DNA of 64,000 nt from Agrobacterium larrymoorei (GCF_013322225.1 NZ_JAAMFB010000011.1:141547-205546); one strand, 5' to 3'. Positions 18,525 through 28,616 are shown, counted from the first letter of the stretch. Numbers and translations are program-made. Notes: generated by a model from the sequence alone, not told the origin.

Positions 18525-18831
18525 CAAGGTGCTGACAGCAAATCGCTTGAGCGATGGCATCGCCGTCTGGCTCGATGCAGCTGGTGAGTGGACTGAAGAC
18601 CTTCAGGCAGCCCTGGTTGCCCGCCACGCGGAGGCGGTTGCCTCGCTGGAGGAAATAGGCAAGCGCGATTTTTCCGCGAACAAGGTCGTCGACGTAAACA
18701 TTGTCGATGTCGCCGAGGAAAACGGCAAGCTTTGGCCGACACGCCTGCGTGAGCGTATTCGTGCAGCTGGCCCAACCATACCCTATGCGCCCGGCTACAA
18801 GGCAGCCGACGCGGAATTCATCGCAGTCTGA
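18517..18831 (+). CDS. DUF2849 protein in the sulfite reductase operon
   Basis: The 104-residue protein has no cysteines, no membrane segment and no known catalytic motif. It starts MVDKVLTANRLSDG. The ATG at 18517 has GGAG at a good 7-bp spacing and overlaps the cysG stop by 8 bp, so the two are translationally coupled; cysI follows 8 bp after its stop. The family is found between siroheme synthase and sulfite reductase in alphaproteobacteria, which suggests an accessory role such as cofactor delivery or reductase assembly. That function is inference. Confidence 0.88.
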   Translation: MVDKVLTANRLSDGIAVWLDAAGEWTEDLQAALVARHAEAVASLEEIGKRDFSANKVVDVNIVDVAEENGKLWPTRLRERIRAAGPTIPYAPGYKAADAEFIAV

Positions 18832-18839
18832 GGAATACC

Positions 18840-20510
18840 ATGTACCGTTATGACGAGTTCGATCACGCTTTCGTAAAAGGTCGCGTGGACCAGTTTCGTA
18901 ATCAGGTGGAGCGTCGCCTATCTGGAGAGCTTGCAGAAGATGCGTTTAAGCCGCTCCGCTTGATGAACGGCGTCTATCTCCAGCTTCACGCCTACATGCT
19001 GCGCGTGGCCATTCCCTACGGTACGCTGAATTCCAGGCAAATGCGGATGCTGGCGCATATCGCTCGCAAGTACGACCGCGGTTATGGTCACTTCACCACC
19101 CGCCAAAATATTCAGTACAACTGGCCGCGTCTTGCTGACACGCCCGCCATTCTTGAAGAACTGGCCACCGTTGAAATGCATGCGCTCCAAACGTCAGGCA
19201 ATTGTATTCGCAACGTCACGGCAGATCATTTCGCTGGCGCTGCTGCCGATGAGGTTGCAGACCCGCGGCCCTACGCTGAAATCCTGCGCCAGTGGTCTTC
19301 GGTTCATCCGGAGTTTTCCTTTTTACCGCGCAAATTCAAGATCGCGGTAACGGGTGCCGAGCGCGACCGCGCTGCCATTCAGGTTCACGACATCGGTCTT
19401 CACTTGAAGAAGAACGAGGACGGCGAAATCGGATTTGCAGTTTATGTCGGCGGCGGGCAGGGCAGAACCCCTATGATCGCCAAGAAAATCCGTGACTTCC
19501 TGCCGGAAGAGGATTTGCTGTCCTACACGACTGCCATCATGCGCGTTTACAACCTGCATGGTCGCCGCGACAACAAGTATAAGGCACGCATCAAGATCTT
19601 GGTCCATGAAACGGGTGCTGAAGAACTAGCGCGTCAGGTCGAGAACGAGTTCGTTCATCTGAAGAACGGCGAGTTGAAACTGCCCGACGCCGATATCGCC
19701 GCGATCACCACTTATTTCGAACCGCCGAAGTTGAAGGACCGTCCCGAGAGCTGGGAGAGCCTGGCGCGCTGGAAGAAGGCGGATAGCGACTTCGCCCGAT
19801 GGGTCGATCAGAACGTTCAGCCGCATCAGCACCCCGACTACGGCATGGTGACGATTTCGCTGAAGCCGATCGGTGGCATTCCGGGCGACGCATCGGACGA
19901 GCAGATGGATATCGTCGCGGATATTGCCGCCGAATATGCTTTCGATGAAATCCGCATCAGCCATGAGCAGAATATCATTCTGCCGCATGTTGCTCTAGCG
20001 GATTTGGAGCCTGTTTATCGTGCGCTTCTGGGTGCGGGTCTGGCGACTGCAAATGCCGGTCTCATCACCGATATCATTGCCTGTCCCGGGCTGGACTATT
20101 GTGCGCTCGCCAATGCGCGCTCTATTCCAGTCTCCCAGGAAATCTCAATGCGTTTCGGAGCGCCGGAGCGTCAGGCAGAAATTGGCGAACTGAAAATCAA
20201 GATTTCTGGCTGCATCAATGCATGCGGGCATCATCATGTCGGCCATATCGGGTTGCTCGGCGTGGAAAAGAAGGGGGCTGAGCTCTATCAGATCACGCTT
20301 GGCGGTTCCGGCGATGAGAACTCCTCCATCGGCGAAATCATCGGTCGTGGTTTTGAGCCCGAGAAGGTCACGGATGCGGTGGAGACGATCGTTGACACCT
20401 ATCTGGGCCTGCGTCTTTCCAGGGAAGAAACCTTCCTCGAAGCATATCGCCGTGTCGGCCAGCAGCCCTTCAAGGATGCGCTTTACCCGGCATCTGCCGC
20501 GGCCGCATAA
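18840..20510 (+). CDS. cysI: Assimilatory sulfite (nitrite/sulfite) reductase hemoprotein
   Basis: The 556-residue protein has the two ferredoxin-like half domains and the siroheme/4Fe-4S site: C415-x5-C421 (CPGLDYC) and C458-x3-C462 (CINAC), all four ligands present. It reduces sulfite to sulfide with six electrons. The N-terminal half has the RQNIQYNWPRL motif of the family. The operon has cysG upstream, giving siroheme, and no cysJ flavoprotein; ferredoxin-NADP reductase follows at 21177, so a ferredoxin-type donor is plausible. A nitrite reductase role is less likely in this context. Confidence 0.95.
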   Translation: MYRYDEFDHAFVKGRVDQFRNQVERRLSGELAEDAFKPLRLMNGVYLQLHAYMLRVAIPYGTLNSRQMRMLAHIARKYDRGYGHFTTRQNIQYNWPRLADTPAILEELATVEMHALQTSGNCIRNVTADHFAGAAADEVADPRPYAEILRQWSSVHPEFSFLPRKFKIAVTGAERDRAAIQVHDIGLHLKKNEDGEIGFAVYVGGGQGRTPMIAKKIRDFLPEEDLLSYTTAIMRVYNLHGRRDNKYKARIKILVHETGAEELARQVENEFVHLKNGELKLPDADIAAITTYFEPPKLKDRPESWESLARWKKADSDFARWVDQNVQPHQHPDYGMVTISLKPIGGIPGDASDEQMDIVADIAAEYAFDEIRISHEQNIILPHVALADLEPVYRALLGAGLATANAGLITDIIACPGLDYCALANARSIPVSQEISMRFGAPERQAEIGELKIKISGCINACGHHHVGHIGLLGVEKKGAELYQITLGGSGDENSSIGEIIGRGFEPEKVTDAVETIVDTYLGLRLSREETFLEAYRRVGQQPFKDALYPASAAAA

Positions 20511-20523
20511 GGGACATTTGACG

Positions 20524-21030
20524 ATGACAAAAATCTGGAACGAAAGCGGTTTCGTCGACAACGACCCGTGGGTCATAGAGACGGATGAGGTGAATGCGGA
20601 AGAAGGGCAAAATGCTGTCCTTCCACTTGATGCATTTCTCACCCGTGCTGCAGAAAGCAACGATGTAGGTCTCGGCGTTCTCATCACGCCCGCCGACGAC
20701 GTGACGAAACTCGAACCGTTTATTGACCGCATCGCATTGGTCGCCATCAGCTTCCCTGCATTTAATGACGGTCGCGGCTTTAGCCACGCTTCACTTCTGC
20801 GAAGCCGCCTTAATTATAAGGAAGAGGTGCGGGCAGTTGGTGATGTGCTGATAGATCAGGTGCCGTTGATGCTGCGTACCGGCTTTACCAGCTTTGCCGT
20901 GACCAACGAGACGGCGCTGCAGCGTCTGTCGGAAAATCGCTTGCCGAGTATCGATGTCTACTACCAGCCGACGGCTAAGGCTGCGGCTGGAAATGAAGCC
21001 TATAGCTGGCGTCGCCGGCTGACCGCCTGA
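20524..21030 (+). CDS. DUF934 protein, sulfite reduction partner
   Basis: The 168-residue soluble protein has the DUF934 core FNDGRGFSHASLLR (about 81-94) and ends in a conserved region with WRRR. It has no cysteines, so it is not itself an iron-sulfur carrier. The start is ATG at 20524, which follows a GGGACA purine tract 13 bp after the cysI stop; a longer frame running back into cysI is a shadow. DUF934 genes follow cysI in many proteobacteria and are thought to support sulfite reduction, but no biochemical activity is established to my knowledge. Confidence 0.9.
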   Translation: MTKIWNESGFVDNDPWVIETDEVNAEEGQNAVLPLDAFLTRAAESNDVGLGVLITPADDVTKLEPFIDRIALVAISFPAFNDGRGFSHASLLRSRLNYKEEVRAVGDVLIDQVPLMLRTGFTSFAVTNETALQRLSENRLPSIDVYYQPTAKAAAGNEAYSWRRRLTA

Positions 21031-21035
21031 TAGAT

Positions 21036-21074
21036 TGCGTAAAAATATGAGTTTTTGATACTTATTTCTACGCA
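21036..21074. repeat. Long imperfect inverted repeat between DUF934 and fpr
   Basis: TGCGTAAAAATA and TTATTTCTACGCA pair almost completely around a 14-nt AT-rich spacer. It starts 5 bp after the DUF934 stop and lacks a following T tract, so it may be an mRNA 3'-end stabiliser, a weak terminator or an operator for fpr. Confidence 0.5.
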
Positions 21075-21176
21075 CATAGCTGTAATGACAGTCCTGTACC
21101 TTCAAAAATACGCTCAAATGTTATATTCGCCGCGTATCAAAATGTTGGTCAGTTAATGAAGACGAACGGATAGAGA

Positions 21177-21989
21177 ATGAACGCCCCAGCCAAGACGGAA
21201 GAATTTGCGGTAAAAATCCCGGACGGTGTTTATGCCGAAACGGTGCTTTCGGTCGAGCATTATACGGATCATCTCTTCCGTTTCCGCATGACGAGGCCTG
21301 CTGGCTTCCGCTTCCGCTCGGGCGAATTTGCGATGATCGGTCTTATGGTTGGTGAAAAGCCGATTTATCGTGCTTATTCCATCGCAAGCCCTGCATGGGA
21401 TGAAGAACTGGAATTCTTCTCTATCAAGGTACCGGATGGCCCGCTAACGTCGCATCTTCAGGCTATCAAGCCGGGCGATACCGTTTTGATGCGCAAGAAG
21501 CCAACAGGAACATTGGTTCTTGATGCGCTGACTCCCGGCAAGCGCCTTTACATGTTCTCAACGGGGACTGGCATCGCGCCGTTCGCAAGCCTCATCCGCG
21601 ACCCCGAAACCTATGAAAAGTTCGAGGAAGTCATTCTTACGCATACGTGCCGTGATGTTGCTGAGCTTAAGTATGGCTTTGATTTGATCGAAGAAATCAA
21701 GAACCACGAATTCCTGAGCGAAATCGCTGGCGACAAGCTGAAGCATTATGCCACCGTTACCCGCGAGGAATACCCTTTCAAGGGACGCATTACCGACCTC
21801 ATCGAAAACGGAAAGATGTTTACCGACCTTGGCGTTCCGGCTTTCGATCCAGCGATTGATCGCGGCATGATCTGCGGTTCTTCTGCTATGCTGAAGGACA
21901 CCAAGGAATTGCTGGAGAAAGCCGGTTTAAACGAGGGTGCAAATAACAAGCCAGCGGAGTTTGTGATCGAGCGCGCTTTCGTCGGTTAA
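21177..21989 (+). CDS. fpr: Ferredoxin--NADP+ reductase
   Basis: The 270-residue flavoenzyme is the short bacterial FPR type: the FAD-binding RAYSIASP motif (about 62-69), the NADP domain with STGTGIAPFASLIRD (about 125-139), and the C-terminal FVIERAFVG typical of alphaproteobacterial FPRs. It passes electrons between NADPH and ferredoxin or flavodoxin and is often part of oxidative stress defence. Its place directly after the cysG-cysI cluster makes it a candidate electron supplier for the CysJ-less sulfite reductase. The gap of about 145 bp suggests its own promoter. A terminator follows. Confidence 0.95.
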   Translation: MNAPAKTEEFAVKIPDGVYAETVLSVEHYTDHLFRFRMTRPAGFRFRSGEFAMIGLMVGEKPIYRAYSIASPAWDEELEFFSIKVPDGPLTSHLQAIKPGDTVLMRKKPTGTLVLDALTPGKRLYMFSTGTGIAPFASLIRDPETYEKFEEVILTHTCRDVAELKYGFDLIEEIKNHEFLSEIAGDKLKHYATVTREEYPFKGRITDLIENGKMFTDLGVPAFDPAIDRGMICGSSAMLKDTKELLEKAGLNEGANNKPAEFVIERAFVG

Positions 21990-22010
21990 CGTGACTTCGA
22001 GATAATTTTA

Positions 22011-22036
22011 AAGGAGGCCAATGGCCTTCTTTTTCT
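22011..22036 (+). terminator. Intrinsic terminator after fpr
   Basis: AAGGAGGCC pairs with GGCCTTCTT around a 3-nt loop and is followed by a T-rich run. It lies in the 50-bp space between the convergent fpr and MFS genes. Confidence 0.8.
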
Positions 22037-22038
22037 TT

Positions 22039-23304
22039 TCAGCTTTCTGCAGGTTCATCCTTAGGAACGATGTCCCGTCGAAACATAACGAAAAGAATGA
22101 TGGCAATGGCAGCGATGCTACCGCCAACCATATGCGACAGGCCAAAACCGCCCTCGGTGGTTAGCCAACCCGCTACGCCGTTGCTCAGCGAAGCGCCGAT
22201 GCCCTGCACCGTCATCACACTGGCGAGACCCACATTGAAGCGGCCAGTTCCTTTCAGGATTCTCTCGACCGCGACCGGCGTAACGATACCGAGCAGGCCA
22301 GCGCCGATCCCATCCAGAAGCTGTACCGGATAAACCACCCAGAAATCGTGGAAAGATGCTGCGAGGAACCCACGCAGCGGAAGGGCGGCAAGAGCGATAA
22401 GAAAGACGGTGGAAAGGCCGAAACGCCGAATAAGCCGAGGTGCCATGGCCGCCACGAAGATCATGGCGAACTGCGCAACGCCGGTGATGATCGCTGTCGT
22501 CTTGAACGGTGAATTGAGTTCCACCGCAAAATCCTGGGCAATCAGGCGACCCATCGGCGCATTGCCGAAGTGGAAGATCAGCAGAATGATCGCCAGTAGA
22601 ATGAGGCCGCGTTCATGGAGGAGAACATCGAAACCGGACGGACCGGGTTTGCCCTCATCATGCCCAAGCCCGCGCGCTACCTTATGGTCGATGCGGTTCG
22701 GGTCGATAGCGGCAATGGCGATCAACGTGCCGATGGCGGTGATGACCATGAGGCCAATGACGCCTGAAACGCCGAAATAGGACACCGCGACATAGGTAGC
22801 AAACAGCGAGGCGAAGTTGCCGCCGTGGTTCCAGAATTCGTTACGCGAAATCTGATGCGAGAACATTCTCTCACCGACCAGACCCAGCGTCAGCCCCGCC
22901 AGCGCAGGCCCAACCACAGCGCCCACCACGGCTGTCATGATCTGGCCTGACCAAACGACGATCTCGTTGGTGAACAGGAGGGTGATCAACGCACCAGCTG
23001 TTACCAGAACCACCGGACCCGCGATAAGGGCCCGCTTCCAAGTGGTGCCATCGACAAGCGCGCCGCAAACGGGGGTGACAGCCAAGCCAACCAGACCGCC
23101 GACCGTTGCGATGACGCCGAGTTGCATGGGAGACCAGCCGTTCGTTGCCAGAAATGCATCGAGAAACGGCCCAAGCCCATCGCGCGCATCGGCTAGAAAG
23201 AAATTGAGAACAGCAAGCGCGAACAACGTTCGGTCGCTTATGCCGCTGCGTGGAGTGTTTCCGAGTGAACCTTGAGGCAGAGATGACGAAGCAACGGATG
23301 TCAT
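22039..23304 (-). CDS. MFS transporter
   Basis: The 421-residue inner membrane protein has about twelve hydrophobic segments between residues 25 and 410, and a loop after the second helix with VDGTTWKR, in the position of the MFS loop 2-3 motif. A hydrophilic central loop near 200-225 divides the halves. It resembles YfkF/Bcr-type efflux members, but the substrate cannot be read from the sequence. It is monocistronic, convergent with fpr and divergent from the secreted protein gene at 23446. Confidence 0.88.
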   Translation of the reverse strand: MTSVASSSLPQGSLGNTPRSGISDRTLFALAVLNFFLADARDGLGPFLDAFLATNGWSPMQLGVIATVGGLVGLAVTPVCGALVDGTTWKRALIAGPVVLVTAGALITLLFTNEIVVWSGQIMTAVVGAVVGPALAGLTLGLVGERMFSHQISRNEFWNHGGNFASLFATYVAVSYFGVSGVIGLMVITAIGTLIAIAAIDPNRIDHKVARGLGHDEGKPGPSGFDVLLHERGLILLAIILLIFHFGNAPMGRLIAQDFAVELNSPFKTTAIITGVAQFAMIFVAAMAPRLIRRFGLSTVFLIALAALPLRGFLAASFHDFWVVYPVQLLDGIGAGLLGIVTPVAVERILKGTGRFNVGLASVMTVQGIGASLSNGVAGWLTTEGGFGLSHMVGGSIAAIAIILFVMFRRDIVPKDEPAES

Positions 23305-23445
23305 GCGTGAAACTCCAGCATGAGTGGCAAAGCTGGCGAAAAACGCGCGGCGTCTTTATTAGTTGCTATCGGCTATAACTATTCATGGGCAGGAACCTTC
23401 AATCAGTCCGTACGTTCGCTTTCCTTAAAATGAGGAACAAGCGAA

Positions 23446-23949
23446 ATGACTTACAAGATCACGTCCATCATGGCTGTTGCAGTTGCCCTCATCGCAGCCC
23501 CGGCCTTTGCAGATGAAAGTGCATTTCTCTCTTCGCTCTCCGGCAGCTGGAAAGGCAACGGCACAGTGACCACGCGAATCGGCTCCAAGCCGGTGAACGT
23601 CAACTGCACCTTCCAGTCCACCGCCTCCGGCCCGTCGCTCCAGATGAACGGCACCTGCCGCGGCTTCGTCGTCGTCCGCCGCGCGATTTCAGCCGATCTC
23701 TCGGCGCGCGGCAACCGCTACTCCGGCAACTATGTCGGCCCGTCCGGAAGACCATCCGCGCTCAGCGGCAGCCGCCGTGGAGATGCGATCAACCTGACGG
23801 TGCGCTGGAACAAGGACATCAACGGCGACCGTGTTGCTGGTATGACCATCAGCAAGGTCGGCACGAACGGCTTAAGGTTGCGAACGACGGATAAGGACGG
23901 CGCGAACGGGCCGACTGTCGTGACGGCGGATATTCGGTTGACGCGGTAA
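23446..23949 (+). CDS. Secreted protein of unknown function
   Basis: The 167-residue protein has a clear signal peptide (hydrophobic 7-20, predicted cleavage APAFA/DES). The mature part looks like an all-beta barrel: SLSGSWKGNGTV, repeated Gly/Asn turns, and two cysteines (NCTF and GTCRG) that could form a disulfide. The 'xLxGxWxGxG' opening is seen in lipocalin-like periplasmic proteins. I do not recognise a characterised family. It is preceded by GAGGAACAAGCGAA and closed by a terminator shared with convergent gcvP. Confidence 0.8.
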   Translation: MTYKITSIMAVAVALIAAPAFADESAFLSSLSGSWKGNGTVTTRIGSKPVNVNCTFQSTASGPSLQMNGTCRGFVVVRRAISADLSARGNRYSGNYVGPSGRPSALSGSRRGDAINLTVRWNKDINGDRVAGMTISKVGTNGLRLRTTDKDGANGPTVVTADIRLTR

Positions 23950-23960
23950 TATTCAGACGA

Positions 23961-23992
23961 AAAAGCCCGGATCGCTCCGGGCTTTTCTTTTT
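23961..23992. terminator. Bidirectional terminator between the secreted protein gene and gcvP
   Basis: A perfect 10-bp stem AAAAGCCCGG / CCGGGCTTTT with a 6-nt loop has T-rich sequence on both strands, serving both convergent genes. Confidence 0.85.
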
Positions 23993-23996
23993 GCGC

Positions 23997-26861
23997 TTAC
24001 TCAGCGGCTTCCTGATATTCGCTCATGGGCGGGCAGGTGCAGATGAGGTTTCGGTCGCCATAGACGTTGTCGATGCGGTTGACCGGGGACCAGTATTTAT
24101 CCACGCGGAAGGAGCCGGGTGGGAAGCAGCCTTTTTCGCGGCTGTACGGTCGGTCCCATTCGCCGACGAGGTCTTCCACCGTGTGCGGGGCGTTCTTCAA
24201 CGGGTTGTTGAGCTTGTCCGAACGGCCTTCCTCGATGTCGCGGGCTTCCTCGCGGATGGCCAGCATTGCATCGCAGAAGCGGTCGAGCTCTGCCTTGGTC
24301 TCGGATTCCGTCGGCTCGATCATCAGCGTGCCGGCAACCGGCCAGCTCATGGTCGGGGCGTGGAAGCCGCAATCCACCAGACGCTTCGCAACGTCATCCA
24401 CCGTCACACCGCAGCTGTCGTTCAGCGGGCGGGTGTCGATGATGCACTCATGCGCAACGCGGCCCGTCTCCGACTTGTAGAGCACGTCATAGGCGCCCTT
24501 CAGTCTCGCGGCGATGTAGTTGGCGTTAAGGATGGCGACCTTGGTTGCCTGCGTCAGCCCTTCGCCACCCATCATGAGGCAGTAGCTCCATGAGATGGGG
24601 AGGATCGACGGCGAGCCGAATGGCGCTGCGGAGACTGCACCGGGGCGACCGTCGCTGGCCGGGTGGCCGGGCAGGTAAGGGGCGAGATGCGCCTTGACGC
24701 CGATCGGGCCCATACCGGGACCACCGCCACCATGTGGAATGCAGAAGGTCTTGTGGAGGTTGAGGTGCGATACGTCGGAACCGATATCGCCGGGGCGGGA
24801 AAGACCGACCATGGCGTTCATGTTCGCGCCGTCGAGATAGACCTGACCGCCTTGGCTGTGAACGATCTCGCAGATCTCGCGAACGGTCTCTTCAAAAACG
24901 CCGTGCGTGGATGGATAGGTGATCATGCAGCACGAGAGGTTTTCTGTGTACTGCTCTGCTTTTGCACGGAAATCTTCGACATCGATATCGCCGTTCTCAC
25001 GCACCTTGACCGGTACGACCTTCATTCCGACCATCTGTGCGGAGGCAGGGTTGGTGCCGTGCGCCGAGGTGGGGATGAGGCAAACATCGCGATGCGCGTC
25101 ACCACGGGCAAGGTGGTAATTGCGGATCGTCAGCAGGCCCGCATATTCACCCTGCGCACCGGAATTCGGCTGCATGGAGAATGCGTCATAGCCCGTTACC
25201 GAGCAGAGCTTGGCTGAGAGATCGTCGATCATCTCCTTGTAACCCAGCGCCTGATCGGCGGGGACGAAGGGGTGGATGTCGGAGAACTCAGGCCATGTGA
25301 TCGGCAGCATTTCGGCCGTTGCGTTCAGCTTCATGGTGCAGGAGCCGAGCGGGATCATGGAGCGGTCGAGAGCTAGATCGCGATCCGAAAGACGGCGGAT
25401 ATAGCGCGTCATTTCGCTTTCGGCGCGGTTCATGTGGAAGATCGGGTGCGTCATGTAAGCACTTGTACGCAATAGATCTTTCGGCAGTCGGTAATCCGGT
25501 TCGAAATCCGAAATCGAGAAGTTGCCACCGAAGGCGCGCCATACGGCTTCCAGCGTTGCCGGGCGGGTGCGCTCGTCAAGGCTCATGCCGATTTTGGTGG
25601 AGCCGACCTTGCGCAGATTGACGCCCTCAGCCACGGCTGCACGCAGGATAAGCGCCTGCATGTGGCCAACATCGACGGTGATCGTGTCGAAGAAGGTTTC
25701 CGGCTCGATTGTGTAGCCGAGCTTCTCCAGCCCCTTCGCCATCAGCACCGCCTTCTGGTGCGTCTGCTGGGCTATGGCCTTGATGCCCTGCGGACCGTGA
25801 AAGACGCCATACATGGACGCCATGACGGCCAGCAGCACCTGTGCGGTGCAGATATTGGACGTGGCCTTCTCACGACGGATGTGCTGCTCGCGGGTCTGGA
25901 GCGACAGGCGATAGGCACGGTTGCCGCGCGCATCGACGGAGACGCCGACAAGGCGACCGGGCATGGAGCGCTTATGCGCATCCTTCACGGACATGAAGGC
26001 CGCGTGCGGACCACCGTAACCGACCGGAACGCCGAAGCGCTGCGACGAGCCGATGGCGATATCTGCACCCATTTCGCCGGGTGACTTTAGAAGCGTCAGT
26101 GCCAGCAGATCGGTCGCGACGGCAGCGATGGCGCCGGTCTGATGCAGGCGGGCGATGAGGCCAGAGAAATCGCTGACGTGGCCATGCGTGCCGGGGTACT
26201 GGAAGATGGCGCCGAAGACATCCACCGGATCGAGATCCGTGAACGGGTTGCCGACGATGACCTTCCATCCGAGCGGTGCTGCACGGGTTTCGATGAGCGC
26301 GATGGTCTGCGGGTGGCAGTTGGCATCCACGAAGAAGGCGTTGGCCTTCGACTTCGCGACGCGCTGGCACATGGACATGGCTTCGGCGGCCGCAGTCGCT
26401 TCATCGAGAAGCGAGGCGTTTGCCACATCGAGGCCAGTCAGATCGGAAATCATCGTCTGGAAGTTCAGAAGCGCCTCAAGGCGTCCCTGAGAGATTTCCG
26501 GCTGGTAGGGCGTGTAAGCAGTGTACCAGGCAGGGTTTTCCAGAATGTTGCGCTGAATGACCGGCGGCGTGATGGTTCCGTAATAGCCTTGGCCGATCAG
26601 CGAGGTCAGAACCTTGTTCCGGTTCGCGGTTTCGCGGAGACGGTCCAGCGCCTCGCGCTCGGTCAGCGCGGCACCCCAGGTAAGCGGAACCTTCTGGCGA
26701 ATGGAGGAGGGCACGGTGGCGTCGATCAGGGCGTCGAGGCTCTTGTAGCCAACGACCTTTAGCATCTCCTCCATTTCCACCGGCGACGGGCCGATATGAC
26801 GACGGTTGGCGAAGTCATACGGCTGATAGTCGGTGAAATGGAATTCGGTGGGCGTGGTCAT
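23997..26861 (-). CDS. gcvP: Glycine dehydrogenase (decarboxylating), P protein
   Basis: The 954-residue single-chain P protein has the N-terminal RHIGPSP opening, the two halves of the fused alpha2 type, and the PLP lysine at about K704 in LNLHKTF, followed by the glycine loop [10 protein letters not shown]. It decarboxylates glycine and passes the aminomethyl group to the lipoyl arm of GcvH. Its start shares one base with the gcvH stop (TAATG), so the two are coupled. It is the last gene of gcvT-gcvH-gcvP, under the glycine riboswitch at 28451-28616. Confidence 0.98.
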   Translation of the reverse strand: MTTPTEFHFTDYQPYDFANRRHIGPSPVEMEEMLKVVGYKSLDALIDATVPSSIRQKVPLTWGAALTEREALDRLRETANRNKVLTSLIGQGYYGTITPPVIQRNILENPAWYTAYTPYQPEISQGRLEALLNFQTMISDLTGLDVANASLLDEATAAAEAMSMCQRVAKSKANAFFVDANCHPQTIALIETRAAPLGWKVIVGNPFTDLDPVDVFGAIFQYPGTHGHVSDFSGLIARLHQTGAIAAVATDLLALTLLKSPGEMGADIAIGSSQRFGVPVGYGGPHAAFMSVKDAHKRSMPGRLVGVSVDARGNRAYRLSLQTREQHIRREKATSNICTAQVLLAVMASMYGVFHGPQGIKAIAQQTHQKAVLMAKGLEKLGYTIEPETFFDTITVDVGHMQALILRAAVAEGVNLRKVGSTKIGMSLDERTRPATLEAVWRAFGGNFSISDFEPDYRLPKDLLRTSAYMTHPIFHMNRAESEMTRYIRRLSDRDLALDRSMIPLGSCTMKLNATAEMLPITWPEFSDIHPFVPADQALGYKEMIDDLSAKLCSVTGYDAFSMQPNSGAQGEYAGLLTIRNYHLARGDAHRDVCLIPTSAHGTNPASAQMVGMKVVPVKVRENGDIDVEDFRAKAEQYTENLSCCMITYPSTHGVFEETVREICEIVHSQGGQVYLDGANMNAMVGLSRPGDIGSDVSHLNLHKTFCIPHGGGGPGMGPIGVKAHLAPYLPGHPASDGRPGAVSAAPFGSPSILPISWSYCLMMGGEGLTQATKVAILNANYIAARLKGAYDVLYKSETGRVAHECIIDTRPLNDSCGVTVDDVAKRLVDCGFHAPTMSWPVAGTLMIEPTESETKAELDRFCDAMLAIREEARDIEEGRSDKLNNPLKNAPHTVEDLVGEWDRPYSREKGCFPPGSFRVDKYWSPVNRIDNVYGDRNLICTCPPMSEYQEAAE

Positions 26862-27223
26862 TACGCTACCAGCTCCTTGTAGGCGGCTTCATCGAGAAGC
26901 GCATCGGCGTCAGCGGCGTTGGAGAGCTTCAGCTTGAAGAACCAGCCAGCGCCCTGCGGATCGGAATTGACGAGGGACGGATCGTCAACGATGGCCTGAT
27001 TGATTTCCACCACTTCGCCATCCAGCGGACAATAAACGTCGGATGCAGCCTTCACGCTTTCAACGGTTGCGGCGTCGCCATCCTTTGCGAAGGTCGCGCC
27101 GACTTCCGGCAGTTCAACGAAGACCAGATCGCCGAGCTGTTCTGCGGCGTGGGTGGTGATGCCGACAGTCGCGACATCGCCTTCGATCTTCAGCCACTCG
27201 TGTTCCTGAGTAAATTTCAACAT
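26861..27223 (-). CDS. gcvH: Glycine cleavage system H protein
   Basis: The 120-residue lipoyl carrier begins [12 protein letters not shown], and the lipoylated lysine is K58 in ESVKA. It shuttles the aminomethyl group from GcvP to GcvT. The ATG at 27223 sits behind CGGAGAAACC; the longer open frame upstream reads non-conserved sequence overlapping gcvT. It is 16 bp downstream of gcvT and coupled to gcvP. Confidence 0.98.
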   Translation of the reverse strand: MLKFTQEHEWLKIEGDVATVGITTHAAEQLGDLVFVELPEVGATFAKDGDAATVESVKAASDVYCPLDGEVVEINQAIVDDPSLVNSDPQGAGWFFKLKLSNAADADALLDEAAYKELVA

Positions 27224-27239
27224 GGGTTTCTCCGCAGAA

Positions 27240-28379
27240 TTAGCGTTTGTAAGTCGGTGTGATGAAGGGCAGGGCAGCGACGGTGACGGGCAGGTATTTG
27301 CCGCGAACCTCGGCAAAGATCGCCTTGCCGGGTGTCGTGAAATCGGTCGGAACATAACCCATGGCGACGGGACCTTCGACCGTTGGGCCAAAGCCGCCGG
27401 AGGTGACTTCGCCGATCCCTTCTCTGCCTTCGGCATCGGCAAACAGCTTGGCGTGACCACGAACGGGAGCCTTACCTTCCGGCTTCAGGCCGACGCGTCG
27501 ACGGGTGGTGCCATTGCCGAGTTCTTTCAGAATGCGATCAGCGCCGGGGAAGCCACCTTCGCGATCACCGCCGGTGCGGCGCGCCTTCTGGAGGGCCCAT
27601 TCGAGCGAGGCTTCGATGGGAGATGTCGTCGTGTCGATATCATTTCCATAGAGGCAGAGACCGGCTTCGAGACGAAGGCTGTCACGCGCGCCGAGCCCGA
27701 TAGGCTCGCAATCTGGATGCTCCAGCAACGCCTTGGCGATTTCTTCCGCCTTGTCGGCTGGAACGGAAATTTCGAAACCGTCTTCACCGGAGTAACCCGA
27801 GCGGGAGACGATGCAGGGAACGTCGTGTAGCGGAATTTCGCGCACATCCATGAACTTCATGCCGGAAACGCCGGCCCAGAGTTCTGCAAGAACGGCTTCT
27901 GCGCGTGGGCCCTGAAGCGCGATCAGGGCCCGATCTTCCAGAAGCGTCACGTCGCAAGTGTCGGACAGATGCGCCTTCATGTGCGCCAGATCGGCATCTT
28001 TACAGGAGGCGTTGACAACGACGAAGAGGTGGTCGCCCAGATTCGTGATCATGAGATCATCGAGGATGCCGCCGTTTTCGTCTGTGAAGAAACCGTAGCG
28101 CTGGCGGCCTGGCTTGAGGGCCAGAATATCGACCGGAACGAGCTTTTCGAGCGCGAGAGCGGCATCTTCCACCTTGCCCGACTTCGCCTTAACGATGACC
28201 TGACCCATGTGGGAAACATCGAAGAGACCGGCGGAGGCGCGGGTGTGGATGTGCTCCTTCATCACGCCTGCGAGATATTGCACGGGCATGTCGTAACCGG
28301 CGAATGGCACCATGCGCGCGCCAAGAGACAGATGCAGGGAATGGAGCGGGGTGACTTTTAACTCGGCTGTATCGGCCAA
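27240..28379 (-). CDS. gcvT: Aminomethyltransferase, glycine cleavage T protein
   Basis: The 379-residue T protein has the family segments [26 protein letters not shown], and the folate site region [12 protein letters not shown]. It releases ammonia and makes 5,10-methylene-THF. The start is TTG at 28379, where GGAGG sits 5 bp upstream and the product reads [13 protein letters not shown]; there is no ATG in the right place. A longer frame running to 28586 would translate the riboswitch and is not credible. First gene of gcvTHP. Confidence 0.95.
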   Translation of the reverse strand: MADTAELKVTPLHSLHLSLGARMVPFAGYDMPVQYLAGVMKEHIHTRASAGLFDVSHMGQVIVKAKSGKVEDAALALEKLVPVDILALKPGRQRYGFFTDENGGILDDLMITNLGDHLFVVVNASCKDADLAHMKAHLSDTCDVTLLEDRALIALQGPRAEAVLAELWAGVSGMKFMDVREIPLHDVPCIVSRSGYSGEDGFEISVPADKAEEIAKALLEHPDCEPIGLGARDSLRLEAGLCLYGNDIDTTTSPIEASLEWALQKARRTGGDREGGFPGADRILKELGNGTTRRRVGLKPEGKAPVRGHAKLFADAEGREGIGEVTSGGFGPTVEGPVAMGYVPTDFTTPGKAIFAEVRGKYLPVTVAALPFITPTYKR

Positions 28380-28450
28380 GGACGCCTCCAGGGTAGCGCG
28401 TTTTCGCGCGGGCTCATGTTCGTGACACTCTGCGAGCGTCGGGTTCAAGA

Positions 28451-28616
28451 GCCCCCTCTGTCCTTGTCGCCTGAGATTGTTATCCCTTCGGCGAGCCATC
28501 CCTTGCGGGCGGCTTCTCTCCAGAGTTCTATCCTCGCCGCTGGTCCTTTTGCCTGAGAGTTTCCGGGGCGGTTGCTCCTTCGGCACCGCATTGAAGCGGC
28601 TTCTCCCAGCGGGATG
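28451..28616 (-). promoter_or_regulatory. Tandem glycine riboswitch upstream of gcvT
   Basis: On the minus strand two gcvT-type aptamers follow each other. Each has the opening GGGAGAAGCCGC or GGAGAGAAGCCGC, the central GCCGAAGG core, and the CTCAGGC(A)A-AAGGAC closing element: aptamer 1 in about 28530-28616, aptamer 2 in about 28451-28523. Two aptamers with a short linker are the classical form, binding glycine to switch on the cleavage genes. About 70 bp of leader remain before the TTG start. Confidence 0.93.
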
